Translations under genes and position numbers: made by a program
Source of the DNA: CAYQJS01 sp964417895
GTDB lineage: Bacteria; Chloroflexota; UBA6077; SHYK01
Assembly: GCA_964417895.1 (NCBI GenBank)
Contig: CAYQJS010000049.1
Span: 1-42,115, forward strand
DNA length: 42,115 nt
Direction: 5' to 3'
In this document: in pieces, positions 7,631-16,175 of the stretch
How positions within the stretch are numbered: position 1 is the first letter of the stretch
Layout: each line of letters begins with the position of its first letter
Notes under the pieces: model-generated
The model's database searches: none
Told to the model about the DNA's origin: nothing
The model's input: only the letters and a program-made list of their open reading frames with translations

Positions 7631-8791
7631 CTACGGCTCGCCGAAGAAGCGGACTGGGTTGTCCCAGAGCAGCTTCCGCATCTGGTCTGTCGTCGGGCTC
7701 TCCCAGGCCAGCACCTTGTCCAGCGATCCCGGGAAGCGCGACTCGGCGTGCGGATAATCGGACCCGAACATCAGGACGTGGTCGCCCAACTGGTCCGTCA
7801 CCATGCGCACCATGTCCTCGCCCTCGTGGAGCACGATGGCGGCGAAGAAGCGGCCCCCCGTCATGTACTCGCTCAGCTTATGCTGCAGATCGTCGGCCAC
7901 GTGGCCCATGTAGACCGCTTGATCGTCCATTCGCTTTGCCCAGAAGGGGAGCCAGCCGAAGCCCGACTCCAGGATCCCGAAGCGGATGGTGGGGTAACGA
8001 TCCATGATGCCCGACCCGAAGAAAGCGGCGACGGCGCGCATCGCGGCCCATGGGTGGGACGCCGTTCGTCCTAGAAACGGGTTGTCCCACAGGTCGCGAT
8101 ACCCGGGATAGCCCGACGCGAAGCTGTGGTGGATGACGCAGAGTCCCTCCTCCGCGGCGGCCGCCCAGATCGGGTCCATGTCCGGGTGGTCCAGCGGATA
8201 GTCGAGGGGGAGGGAGGGATGGACGCCCACTGCCCACGAGGAGCGTGCCCAGCGTTTGATCTCCCGGACGGAATCCTCGACGCTCCGGGGCGTGACGGCG
8301 ATGAGCGACTTCAGCCGATGGGGGTACTCGCTGCAGAAGTCGTCGAGGTAGCGATTGCTGGCGCGCATGAACTCCATCTCAAGGGCCGGGTCCTCGTGGC
8401 CGTTGGCCCCCGGCGGAACCATCATGTGGACGTCGACGCCCTCCTCGTCCATATCACGGACGCGTGCATCGGGGTCCCAGTCCGAGGTGCCGTCGGTGGG
8501 GAACCTGGCGCCCATGAACTTCTGGAAGCCGCGGGTGGCGCCCTCGCGTGCGGCGGCTTCGCCCAGGATGCGTGGAGCGCCGCCACCCCACCCGCCCCGC
8601 CGCTCGAACCGATACAGGTGCCGGTACGGAGGCTGGAGGATCTCGCCGGCCCACCCGATTTTCATCTCCACCTGGTGGGCCTTCAGGTCCGGGAGGCGCT
8701 CGCGGATGGCCGGGCCCAGGTAGGGCTCCAGGCTCTCCGCGGTCGGCTGCAAGTGAGTATCGGCATCGAATACGCGGAACCCGTTTCTCAT
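7631..8791 (-). CDS. Amidohydrolase-2 family metal-dependent hydrolase
   Basis: Predicted TIM-barrel metal hydrolase or decarboxylase of the amidohydrolase_2 (ACMSD-like) family, 386 residues, cytosolic. Evidence: an N-terminal FDADTHLQP metal-binding strand, a central CVIHHSFASG with His residues, an ILESGFGW strand, and the C-terminal FGSDYPH motif holding the catalytic Asp. The ATG at 8791 is preferred because AGGAGG lies about 10 bases upstream. In-frame ATGs at 8833 and 8830 have no ribosome-binding site. In this family substrates are often aromatic-ring cleavage products or cyclic amides; here the substrate is unknown. It lies head to head with the M24 gene, so both probably use promoters in the 156-base gap. 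Confidence 0.85.
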   Translation of the reverse strand: MRNGFRVFDADTHLQPTAESLEPYLGPAIRERLPDLKAHQVEMKIGWAGEILQPPYRHLYRFERRGGWGGGAPRILGEAAAREGATRGFQKFMGARFPTDGTSDWDPDARVRDMDEEGVDVHMMVPPGANGHEDPALEMEFMRASNRYLDDFCSEYPHRLKSLIAVTPRSVEDSVREIKRWARSSWAVGVHPSLPLDYPLDHPDMDPIWAAAAEEGLCVIHHSFASGYPGYRDLWDNPFLGRTASHPWAAMRAVAAFFGSGIMDRYPTIRFGILESGFGWLPFWAKRMDDQAVYMGHVADDLQHKLSEYMTGGRFFAAIVLHEGEDMVRMVTDQLGDHVLMFGSDYPHAESRFPGSLDKVLAWESPTTDQMRKLLWDNPVRFFGEP

Positions 8792-8947
8792 CCGCGCTTT
8801 TTCCTCCTCTGGCCGTGGCGTCTGGCCCATCATACGGCAACCGTAAGGGCGGCACAGTGCGCATGCTGCGTCATGCCGCTCGCGTAGTAAGATCTGTGCG
8901 TTGAGACGCGTCGGTTGCGAATTCTCAGCTCAAAAGGAGATGCAGCC

Positions 8948-10114
8948 ATGGCCCAGGACACCGCGCAGAACGCTCCTCGCATCTCTCTGCCGGAACGTGA
9001 CCGGCGATACGCGGCCATCCGCGCGCAGCTCAAGGATCGAGGTCTCGATGGCGTCCTCGTATCTGGCAGCAACCTGTTCTACCTCACGAACGGTTTGCCG
9101 GGAGAACGCAACGGCCTTCTGCCCACGCGGGAGGAGCCGCTGATGGTGGCCGTCAACGGGCGGCACCTCGCGGACCTGCCTGCTCAGGTGGTGATCGACT
9201 CCCAGGAGTGGGTCAAGGACGTCCGCCCAGGGAACGACGCCTCGCCGATCATAGAGCGCATTCGCGAGCTCCATCTCGAGAAAGGCGCCATCGGCATCAC
9301 CGAGCCGGAGATCGGCCACGCGTTCTTTACTCAGCTTCGTTCGGGCCTGCCCGACGCCCGATTCGTGGACGTATCCGACATCTTCGCCAACCTGCGAACC
9401 ATCAAGAGCGACGAAGAGGTCGCGATGATCGAGCAGGCGAATCGCGTGTTCGACGCCGGCATCGACGCGGTCTACGAGGTGGCGCGGCCCGGCATGCTGG
9501 GCGTGAACGTCGTCCAGGAGGGCATCCGGGCGATGTGGGCCGCCGGCGGGGACCTGGACTCGACCTTCGGCTTCACCTTCGGATCGGTACCGAAGCAGAA
9601 TCCAGTGCTGGCCCACCTCTCGATGTCGCGGCGCATTGCCGAGGGCGACATCGGCACGCTGACCGCGCACGCGCACTTCGGCCATTACGGTGGGCATAGC
9701 GACCAGGAGATCTCCTTCGGAGAGCCGAAGCAGATGCACCGGGACATGTTCGACGCTGTCCTGCATGTACGGGACGAGGTGCTGAAGCAAGTCCACGCCG
9801 GGGTAACACAGGGCGATCTGCAGGAGACCTACCAGCGCGCCTGCCGCGGAACGGGCTTCAATGCATCGCCGCACTCGCAGATGCACCAGTACGGCATCGA
9901 CGTGCCGGAGTTCCCCGGGCCGGCGTTCAAGGCTCCCGGCGAGAGGGCGCGCAACTTCGTCCTCGCCCCGGGGATGATCTACAGCATCTCGCCCACGCTC
10001 GTCGCGCCCGGCTCAGACGACACGCTGCTGGGCGGAACAAGCCTGGTCGTAACGGAGACGGGCTACCGCGAGCTTGGCGACCGGAAAGTGGAGTTGCTCG
10101 TCGCGAAGGGCTGA
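8948..10114 (+). CDS. M24 (creatinase/Xaa-Pro dipeptidase-fold) protein with altered metal site
   Basis: 388 residues, with an N-terminal creatinase domain (about 15-150) and a C-terminal pita-bread domain (about 155-388). The start at 8948 follows AAGGAG with 8-base spacing; an upstream in-frame start at 8915 lacks one. In M24 metallopeptidases five residues (D, D, H, E, E) hold two metal ions. Reading the expected positions here: His241 replaces the first Asp, Asp252 is kept, His313 is kept (MHQYG), Ser348 replaces the first Glu (YSISP) and Thr364 replaces the last Glu (GGTSLVV). The protein is therefore unlikely to be a standard dinuclear aminopeptidase. Creatinase itself is a metal-free member of similar length, so a metal-independent amidinohydrolase-like activity is possible. 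Confidence 0.8.
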   Translation: MAQDTAQNAPRISLPERDRRYAAIRAQLKDRGLDGVLVSGSNLFYLTNGLPGERNGLLPTREEPLMVAVNGRHLADLPAQVVIDSQEWVKDVRPGNDASPIIERIRELHLEKGAIGITEPEIGHAFFTQLRSGLPDARFVDVSDIFANLRTIKSDEEVAMIEQANRVFDAGIDAVYEVARPGMLGVNVVQEGIRAMWAAGGDLDSTFGFTFGSVPKQNPVLAHLSMSRRIAEGDIGTLTAHAHFGHYGGHSDQEISFGEPKQMHRDMFDAVLHVRDEVLKQVHAGVTQGDLQETYQRACRGTGFNASPHSQMHQYGIDVPEFPGPAFKAPGERARNFVLAPGMIYSISPTLVAPGSDDTLLGGTSLVVTETGYRELGDRKVELLVAKG

Positions 10115-10187
10115 GGGCTTTTGGGGGGAGGAAACAGGCTCTCTCCCCCTCAACGGTGGACGGTTGGGTGGGGTGATCGCTCCCACG

Positions 10188-11273
10188 CTATAGGGGGATC
10201 TTCTCGCTCAGGTGGGAAAAGTTGTCCCGAATATGGTCCTGATTCTCCAGAAACGCCTGGCGAAACGCCGGGTCGCGCCCGACGAGCTGAGCATAATACC
10301 GGCCTATGCCAGACGCTACCGTCTGCACCGGGTACTCCAGGTAGTAGGCCGCGATGAAGTACTCGTCCAACAAGGCCGAAACGTACTCTGCTGACACCTC
10401 AAAGGTCCCATTCTTGTGGCTAGCGAGCACCCGGCTGCCAATCTCACAGGCTCGTCGGAAATCGCCCACGTTTCGGCAATGACGCATCTGGAATAGCAGG
10501 TTCTCTCCTGATCCGCGGACGGTCACGTAGTTCTCCAGGATATGGCGGTAGTCGCCGTAAAAGAACTCGAAAAGCTCCGGTCGGCGGTGGGCCAGCACGG
10601 GCAGCAACTGCTCGTCGGAGGGCGCGTAGCCTGCTTTCAACGCGCCCTCTGCCTCACAACTGAAGCCGTCCGCGATATGCTGTGCGAATCCGCGGCTTGC
10701 GCTCATATATCCTGCTGCAAGGTGCCCTTGGATGTACGAGTAGTAGTCCTTCTTGTCAGTCAGCTCCTCGCTACGAAAGCTCTTCAACATCAGGAGCTTC
10801 ACCCGCTCGGACGGGCGAGCAAAGATTCCGTCATGCAAGCAGTGCTCTACGCGGGCGACGTGACGGATGCCCAGGTCGATCCAGGCGAAGTGGGTACCGC
10901 TGAACGGGTCAGCGCTAATCGCCTCTCGAAGCATGCCGAACTTGCACCAGGTGAATACGATGTACAACGGCGTGTCTTTCTCTGGATTGGCATTGATCAC
11001 CGGATTCCGGGCTCGTGCATCTGCGATCGCGGCCCGATGTGCATATGCAGGCATGGCCTCCAGCGGCCTATCGATCAATTGGGTTCGATGGAGCAGACCG
11101 TGGGCTCGGCGCCGCTGGACGATATGCGGTCGGAGCTCTGGGTCACAAAAGAAGATGACGTCCTGGTTCAAGCCGAAGACGAATTCGCCCTGGGCCAAGT
11201 AGAAGTCGGCCCCGCGACGTGGGGTGGTCGGCTCTCTCCGCGCCAGGTCGTAGAACGCGGTTACCAAAACCAT
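10188..11273 (-). CDS. HtrL/YibB-like protein (predicted GT-A-type glycosyltransferase)
   Basis: The N-terminus MVLVTAFYDLARRE is the hallmark of the HtrL/YibB family, whose members are found in LPS and surface-glycan loci and are thought to adopt a GT-A-like fold. Further family-like features are FGLNQDVIFFCDPEL, a FTWCKFGMLREAI segment and FAWIDLGI with an Asp. The product has about 361 residues and no signal peptide, so it is cytosolic. The ATG at 11273 is chosen because the family begins there; a TTG twelve codons upstream is possible. It lies downstream of the beta-propeller gene on the same strand (162-base gap), within a group of glycan-related genes around a collagen-like protein. The acceptor is unknown. 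Confidence 0.7.
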   Translation of the reverse strand: MVLVTAFYDLARREPTTPRRGADFYLAQGEFVFGLNQDVIFFCDPELRPHIVQRRRAHGLLHRTQLIDRPLEAMPAYAHRAAIADARARNPVINANPEKDTPLYIVFTWCKFGMLREAISADPFSGTHFAWIDLGIRHVARVEHCLHDGIFARPSERVKLLMLKSFRSEELTDKKDYYSYIQGHLAAGYMSASRGFAQHIADGFSCEAEGALKAGYAPSDEQLLPVLAHRRPELFEFFYGDYRHILENYVTVRGSGENLLFQMRHCRNVGDFRRACEIGSRVLASHKNGTFEVSAEYVSALLDEYFIAAYYLEYPVQTVASGIGRYYAQLVGRDPAFRQAFLENQDHIRDNFSHLSEKIPL

Positions 11274-11434
11274 TCGAGGTGAAGAGGCGGGCTGCCGAGA
11301 TGACTCCAATACTGTGTCTCCGCTAGCTGGGTGAACTGGATGCCGAAGTTTTTATTTGGCGTTGCGACCGGTGAGCTCGGCCTGCCGTTGCCCGCCCTAC
11401 AACTTGCCGTGGCAGATTTTGGGAGCGGACAGGG

Positions 11435-12619
11435 CTACTCACAAACCGGCTGGAGGGCAGCGAGCACCTCGCCGAGCTCCATCGAGACTAGGTACGCCTC
11501 GCGGTCACCCACGCCGAGGCTGGCAACCAGCCGGTTCCCTTTGAGCGCCAGTCCTGCGCAGAACTCAACCTCCCGCTCGACAAAATAGAACTGTGGTGAG
11601 ATGCGCGCAAGGCGAAGCCGTTTGTCCATCAGCACGAAGCGGTGGAGATAGACTCGGTTTCCGTCTTCGAATCCGATGCTCTCGTGGACCGCACAGAGGA
11701 AACCTTGACGAAGGGGCACTGCCTGGCTCCCGCCGCGAAACGCCTCGGCAATCACGGGTCCCGGGCGGGTCGCTGCTGCGACGACCTTCGCGCCAGCCGG
11801 CTCGTAGCGCAGCACCACGGTGGGGCGGCACGAATAAATGAAAAACAGCTCGGCGGTGGCCATCGGCATCCAGTTCTTCTCGTGTCGGCCAGGCTGTGGT
11901 CCCTCAAGGAGCCGGAGGTCGTGGAAGGCGTCCTCATCAACACGCAGCAGCGCCATGCGAGCGACGCCGCTGGGATCGTGCTCGCGGGTGGTCGCCACCG
12001 CGTACCACGACGAGGCGTGCTCGAAGAGCCGGCAGTCCTCGAAGCCTCTTATCCCGGAAGGGAACTTGACTACGGGGTCGGTTCGATCTTCCACTGCCTG
12101 GATGCGGGTTACCTCTAGCTGCTCGTCCAATGACAAGAGGTACCAGCGCGTGTCGATAACACCACGAGGTGCATCGGTCGCATCCTCGTGTATCGTGTAT
12201 CGCATCCGTTGAACCGTGTAGTTGGACGAGCGGACGAGCATCCGGTAGCCGCTTTCGCAGGCGGCGATGCTGGCGTTGAAGCGGGACCAGCCCGAGGGCG
12301 TCTTGAAGCGGATCATGCGCTCTCGAGCGCTTGGGACGATCTCAGAGAGACGCTGCGCATAGAAGACTTGATTCCGCTGCGCCTGTTGGCGGACGGCGCC
12401 GGGCACGCCATGCAGCTGCAAGAGCCGCTCGCATGCAGAACGCCCGGTGACCAGATCGCCATCGTAATAGCTGTGGATGCCTAGCTCGAAGAGCTGCTGC
12501 CACCTGGGGGGCTTCCCGCCTCCAAGCCGCGCGCGTATCCAGGATGCCCATCGCGGCAGGCCTATTCTTTCCCCCGAGTTCTGGATAAGATTACGTGCCG
12601 TACCTATGGTGGTCTCCAA
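11435..12619 (-). CDS. Predicted beta-propeller glyco-enzyme (GH130-like) with N-terminal TPR-like segment
   Basis: 394 residues, no signal peptide. The first about 100 residues (LGIHSYYDGDLVTGRSACERLL...) look like the TPR tail that accompanies family 2 glycosyltransferases. The rest carries motifs reminiscent of five-bladed propeller mannoside phosphorylases and relatives: FEDCRLFEH, KNWMPM, GGSQAVPL, FLCAVHES and FCAGLALKGNRLVASLG. I recognise the fold class rather than a named enzyme. The only good in-frame start is a TTG at 12619; the next Met would remove the conserved N-terminal segment. That TTG lies 4 bases from the ATG of the divergent GT2 gene, so the two genes must share or interleave their promoters. 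It probably acts with the neighbouring glycosyltransferases. Confidence 0.6.
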   Translation of the reverse strand: METTIGTARNLIQNSGERIGLPRWASWIRARLGGGKPPRWQQLFELGIHSYYDGDLVTGRSACERLLQLHGVPGAVRQQAQRNQVFYAQRLSEIVPSARERMIRFKTPSGWSRFNASIAACESGYRMLVRSSNYTVQRMRYTIHEDATDAPRGVIDTRWYLLSLDEQLEVTRIQAVEDRTDPVVKFPSGIRGFEDCRLFEHASSWYAVATTREHDPSGVARMALLRVDEDAFHDLRLLEGPQPGRHEKNWMPMATAELFFIYSCRPTVVLRYEPAGAKVVAAATRPGPVIAEAFRGGSQAVPLRQGFLCAVHESIGFEDGNRVYLHRFVLMDKRLRLARISPQFYFVEREVEFCAGLALKGNRLVASLGVGDREAYLVSMELGEVLAALQPVCE

Positions 12620-12622
12620 CGC

Positions 12623-13675
12623 ATGAAGCTCATCGCCACCACACTCGCGCGCGACAACGCACTATTGATTGGCGATGCCCTCGCAAGCGCGGTCGACTGG
12701 GTGGACGCTTGCCTGGTCGTTGACACAGGATCGGCAGATAGCACTCCAGAGGTCGCCGGCGCCGTCGCCGGCCCCAAGCTGATCGAGTGTTCCTTCCCCT
12801 GGGTGGAGGACTTCGCCGCGGCAAGGAATTTCGCCCTGGACGCCGCCTGTGCCCAGGGCGCCGATTGGGCGATGACGCTCGATACGGACGAGCGCGTGGA
12901 CTTGCGTGGGCTGGAGATCCGACGGGCGCTGGAGGATGCCTCCGCGGACGTGCTGATGGTCATGCACGAGAGTGGGACCTACGCCAAAGAGCGGTTCTTT
13001 CGGCTTCCAGCGCAGGGGCGCTTCATTGGCCCCACGCACGAGTATTACAGCCTTGGCGGGGGCTCTCGGCATGTGCTGCCAACCGTACGCTTCACAGAGG
13101 TCCCGAAGACACGGGAGGAGTACTGCCGTAAGTTCGAGCGCGACGTTGTGATTCTGACCGATTACGCGGAACGGCATGCGCAGGAGCCGCGCTGGTTCTA
13201 CTATCTGGGGGACGCGCTTCAGAATCTCGGCCGTTATTCGGAGGCGCTCACGGCCTATGCCACGTGCGCTGCGCTCAACGGTTGGGATGAAGAGGCGGCG
13301 TGGGCCTGCTACCGCGCGGCCGAGTGCTGGATCGCGCTGGGAGACTTCAACGAGGCAGTCGCCAGGTGCGCGGCCGGCCTGGCGAAGCACGCGGGCTTTC
13401 CGGAGCTTTCCTGGCTGGCCGCCTACGCGTCGTGGCAGGCCCAGCGCGTGACGCAGGCCGTTGCCTGGGCCCACCTCAGCATCTCGGTCGGCAGGTTTCG
13501 CGGAACCGGGTGGGGTATTCAACGCTCCGGCTTTCGTCAGCCCTTCGCGCACTACGAAGGGCCGTATGATGTCCTACGGTTTGCCCTCCGGGCTGCCGGC
13601 GATGAGCGAGGTGCAGAAAAGGCCGAACGGTTGTATCGCCAGGCCTCGGCCGCCCGATTCGCCGACCAGGGTTGA
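12623..13675 (+). CDS. Family 2 glycosyltransferase with C-terminal TPR region
   Basis: 350 residues. The N-terminal GT-A domain (about 1-190) has an LVVDTGSADST motif and the catalytic DTDER (87-91), as in WaaE/SunS-type family 2 transferases, with a WVEDFAAARNFAL segment between them. The C-terminal part (about 190-330) reads as helical TPR repeats (WFYYLGDALQNLGRYSEAL, and WACYRAAECWIALGDFNEA). TPR-bearing GT2 enzymes often glycosylate proteins or peptides. The protein has no membrane segment, so it is cytosolic. It directly precedes the collagen-like gene by 99 bases on the same strand, which suggests co-expression and a role in decorating that protein; this link is inferred from position only. 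Confidence 0.82.
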   Translation: MKLIATTLARDNALLIGDALASAVDWVDACLVVDTGSADSTPEVAGAVAGPKLIECSFPWVEDFAAARNFALDAACAQGADWAMTLDTDERVDLRGLEIRRALEDASADVLMVMHESGTYAKERFFRLPAQGRFIGPTHEYYSLGGGSRHVLPTVRFTEVPKTREEYCRKFERDVVILTDYAERHAQEPRWFYYLGDALQNLGRYSEALTAYATCAALNGWDEEAAWACYRAAECWIALGDFNEAVARCAAGLAKHAGFPELSWLAAYASWQAQRVTQAVAWAHLSISVGRFRGTGWGIQRSGFRQPFAHYEGPYDVLRFALRAAGDERGAEKAERLYRQASAARFADQG

Positions 13676-13774
13676 GCATGGTCTCAGCACCGTGAAGCGA
13701 ATGCCCGTACAATTGCCCGCCCTGAGCTTGCGGCGAGAGCATAGCAGGTTGAGAGCATAACGGAGGAAAGCGAG

Positions 13775-14341
13775 ATGGATGCGCAGACGCCCAGCGGGCA
13801 GCCCGACAACAGAGCTCCCCGTCGCCAGCTCCTGCGCAGCCTGGTTGGCGGCGTAGCCGCCGCGATTGCGGGCGCACTGCTGGGCTCCGACGCGGCGCAC
13901 GCGGACGAACGCTCGAGACCCAATGGCTCCCCTGGTCCCACCGGCCCGGCCGGGACGCGCGGTTCTACGGGGCCGACCGGGCCGCAGGGGCGGGGCGCTA
14001 CCGGACCCACTGGGCCGACGGGGCCGCAGGGGCGGGGCGCTACCGGACCCACTGGGCCGACCGGGCCGACCGGGCCGCAGGGGCTGGGCGCCACTGGGCC
14101 GACTGGGCCGACCGGTGGTGGACCTACGGGCCCCACCGGCCTATCCGGCACGACCGGGCCGGAAGGCGCCACGGGCCCTACCGGCCTATCCGGCACGACC
14201 GGGCCGGAAGGCGCCACGGGTCCGACAGGGCCGACCGGTGGTGGGCCTACGGGCCCCACCGGCCTATCCGGCACGACCGGGCCGGAAGGCGCCACGGGTC
14301 CTACAGGACCGGCCACGGGTCCGACAGGACCGCCTGTCTGA
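13775..14341 (+). CDS. Thr-rich collagen-like exported protein with twin-arginine signal
   Basis: 188 residues. A twin-arginine-type signal (PRRQLLRSL, then a hydrophobic stretch ending near DAAHA, residue about 43) suggests Tat export and cleavage. The rest (about 50-188) is collagen Gly-X-Y repeats, mostly GPT, GAT and GTT, with short interruptions (GR, GL and GG steps). The domain contains no Lys, so hydroxylysine-linked glycans are excluded, but it is packed with Thr. In Bacillus BclA-type collagen proteins, GPT triplets are O-glycosylated. A GGAGG ribosome-binding site lies 7 bases before the ATG. No C-terminal anchor or globular trimerisation domain is seen. It is flanked by a GT2-TPR gene and a GT25 gene, so a glycosylated surface filament is a reasonable hypothesis. 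Confidence 0.9.
   Translation: MDAQTPSGQPDNRAPRRQLLRSLVGGVAAAIAGALLGSDAAHADERSRPNGSPGPTGPAGTRGSTGPTGPQGRGATGPTGPTGPQGRGATGPTGPTGPTGPQGLGATGPTGPTGGGPTGPTGLSGTTGPEGATGPTGLSGTTGPEGATGPTGPTGGGPTGPTGLSGTTGPEGATGPTGPATGPTGPPV
13978..14320 (+). repeat. In-gene tandem repeats encoding the collagen domain
   Basis: Two nearly identical 42-base units start at 13981 and 14023 and encode a 14-residue GPQGRGATGPTGPT unit. Three nearly identical copies of a longer unit beginning ACCGGCCTATCCGGCACGAC occur at 14135, 14180 and 14258. The near-identity at DNA level implies recent duplication, so the length probably varies between strains by slippage. Confidence 0.85.
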
Positions 14342-14430
14342 GGGGTGCTTACGCCGCTAGGGCCCCAAGTATGGGTGCTTAGCATGGTCGGCCAGTCCGC
14401 CGAGGTTCACGACCCGAACGAAGCTGCCTT

Positions 14431-15558
14431 ATGAGCGGACTGCAAAACGCTCTGCCATTCGACGCGGTCTACTACATCAACCTGGGTCGACGTCCTGACC
14501 GGCGGCGCACCTCAGAGGCGCAATTGGCGCACCTTGGCTGGAGTGACTATCGGCGGGTGGAGGCCGTTGACTCGGTCAACTTCCGCGTCGAGGATTGGGT
14601 GCGTCGCGGAGCTGTCGCCGAACGGACCGATTCGCCCTATTCCCCTGGCGTCCTGGCATGCATCGCCAGCCATTACCTGGTATGGACGGAGATTCTCGAG
14701 AGCCCAGCCGAAGACGACGCATGGTTTCTCATACTGGAAGACGATTTCCGCGTCCATCCCATCCTGGCTGAGCGACCCGAGATCTGGAGAGCGTACTGGG
14801 AGGCGCTGCCCCCGGGGGCTGGATTCGTTTTCGTCGGCTGCACCTACTATCAGGATCCTGAGCTCCTGGACGTAGGGGAAACGGTGAACCAGTTCGTCGT
14901 GCGACTGAAGCAGCAGGTCTTCAGCTCTCACGCTTATGCGCTCACGGCCGGGTTTGTCCGAACCCACTTCTCTCAGTACTTCCCGCTCGAGTACCCGTTC
15001 GACTACTTCTTCTTCAAGCTACCGTCCCTGTACGCGTTCCGTCCCATCGAGGACCGACGGTGGGCGTGCCGGACGCCATCGGACTTCTACCTGGTGGAGC
15101 GCCGCTTCGATGAAGACACGCCTCTGTGGTACACGGGCTTGATCTCGGTCCACGCCAGTCCCTCGGACATTCACTACTATGGGCCCGGTGTCGAAGCGAA
15201 GCTCAACGGGATGATCGATCTGATGAGCCGCGGCGAGCACGACCACGTCTGTCGTCTCGCCCGAGAGATGAATGCGACGCTGATGAGGCAGCTCCATCCG
15301 GATCTCTACCTGTCGTTTCTCGACATCGCGATTACTTCGTTCTGGTATGTGAAGGCGGACGAAGGCCTCGGCTACGTGCGCCAGCTCCTCGCTTCCGCGA
15401 ACAGCGATCGGGGGGCGCGCGAGTTCTTTAGAAACAACGCCACGCGCCTGGTTGGGAACCTCCGCTGCTACGCGGAGGAATACGCTCATCAGGGAAGCGC
15501 TTTGCTCCGAGGGCCGGGTGTCTCCGGGGCGCTCCGCCGAAGTCCGCTGGCCGATTAG
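14431..15558 (+). CDS. Family 25 glycosyltransferase (LPS / procollagen galactosyltransferase family)
   Basis: 375 residues. The N-terminal YYINLGRRPDRRR and the ILEDDFRVHP motif (EDD at 103-105) are the hallmarks of GT25, a family that includes bacterial LPS galactosyltransferases and animal procollagen galactosyltransferases. A SHAYALTAG segment and a C-terminal helical part of about 120 residues follow. No signal peptide is seen. It lies 89 bases after the collagen-like gene on the same strand. A GT25 enzyme next to a bacterial collagen-like gene is striking, but the substrate is not shown, and the acceptor cannot be hydroxylysine because the collagen domain has no Lys. Its TAG stop overlaps the stop of the convergent VOC gene as TTAG. 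Confidence 0.8.
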   Translation: MSGLQNALPFDAVYYINLGRRPDRRRTSEAQLAHLGWSDYRRVEAVDSVNFRVEDWVRRGAVAERTDSPYSPGVLACIASHYLVWTEILESPAEDDAWFLILEDDFRVHPILAERPEIWRAYWEALPPGAGFVFVGCTYYQDPELLDVGETVNQFVVRLKQQVFSSHAYALTAGFVRTHFSQYFPLEYPFDYFFFKLPSLYAFRPIEDRRWACRTPSDFYLVERRFDEDTPLWYTGLISVHASPSDIHYYGPGVEAKLNGMIDLMSRGEHDHVCRLAREMNATLMRQLHPDLYLSFLDIAITSFWYVKADEGLGYVRQLLASANSDRGAREFFRNNATRLVGNLRCYAEEYAHQGSALLRGPGVSGALRRSPLAD

Positions 15559-16091
15559 CCCTGGCGCCAGGCGCCTGGATTGGCTGCGGCCCCGGCGTAT
15601 GTTGCCCAGTCGGGGAGTGGGTCCTCGATGTTGAATTCGAAGTCGCGATCGCCGCGCTCGAGCGCTGTGATCATCTTCGCGCTCGGATACTCGTAGTAGA
15701 TCTCGAGGTTGTTCCCGTCCGGGTCCTGGAAGTAGAGGCTGCGCTGGCTGACGTGGTCGGTCATGTGGTCGATCTCGATTCCGCTGGCGACGAGCGCGCG
15801 GTACGCCTCCTGTAGGTCCTCGTAGGAGGCCACCTTGAACGCGACGTGCATGACCCCAATGCGCTCTCGGCGCCGCGGTGGGCTGCCCGGATTCTCCCGG
15901 TCGGTCACCGGGCCGATGTCCAGCGTGTGGCCGTCGTGCGGCAGGGCCATGTGGACTCCCTGCCCGGATCGGTGCATCGGGTCCTGCTCTACGACCTCGA
16001 AGCCCAGGACCTTGCTGTAGAACTCCTTCGACCGCTCAACGTCCCACACCGTGAGGTTCACGTGGCCGATCCGGTCCAACTTCACCGCCAT
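15555..16091 (-). CDS. VOC-family (glyoxalase / extradiol dioxygenase-like) protein 1
   Basis: 178 residues in one VOC module pair. A 2-His-1-carboxylate metal triad can be read as His10 (RIGHVNLTV), His82 (VMHVAFK) and Glu130 (DPDGNNLEIYY). This matches type I extradiol ring-cleavage dioxygenases or related lyases, with Fe(II) or another divalent metal. The start at 16091 follows GGGAGGGGA; an upstream extension is not supported. A paralogue (same triad and layout) lies head to head at 16176. The C-terminus (after about 137) is a short extra tail with DPLPDWATY, echoed by PLPDWLFED in the paralogue. A possible role is cleavage of catechol-type products made by the Rieske oxygenases encoded nearby; this is unproven. 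Confidence 0.82.
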   Translation of the reverse strand: MAVKLDRIGHVNLTVWDVERSKEFYSKVLGFEVVEQDPMHRSGQGVHMALPHDGHTLDIGPVTDRENPGSPPRRRERIGVMHVAFKVASYEDLQEAYRALVASGIEIDHMTDHVSQRSLYFQDPDGNNLEIYYEYPSAKMITALERGDRDFEFNIEDPLPDWATYAGAAANPGAWRQG

Positions 16092-16175
16092 CGTTCCCCT
16101 CCCGTGGAGAAGTATTGACTTTAAGCGCGAAGGACTATAGGGTACCCCATAGCCTCCAAAAGAAGGAGCTGAGAG

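Noticed and set aside
10121..10187. A further CCCTCCCC-type hairpin between the M24 and HtrL-like genes
   Set aside because: Only fragments (CTCTCCCCCTCAACGG, GGTTGGGTGGGG) are seen and the stem is too imperfect to count as a full copy.
13684..14385. A 233-residue Gly/Pro/Val-rich protein on the minus strand
   Set aside because: It is the antisense reading of the collagen repeats. The plus strand has a ribosome-binding site and a proper signal peptide.
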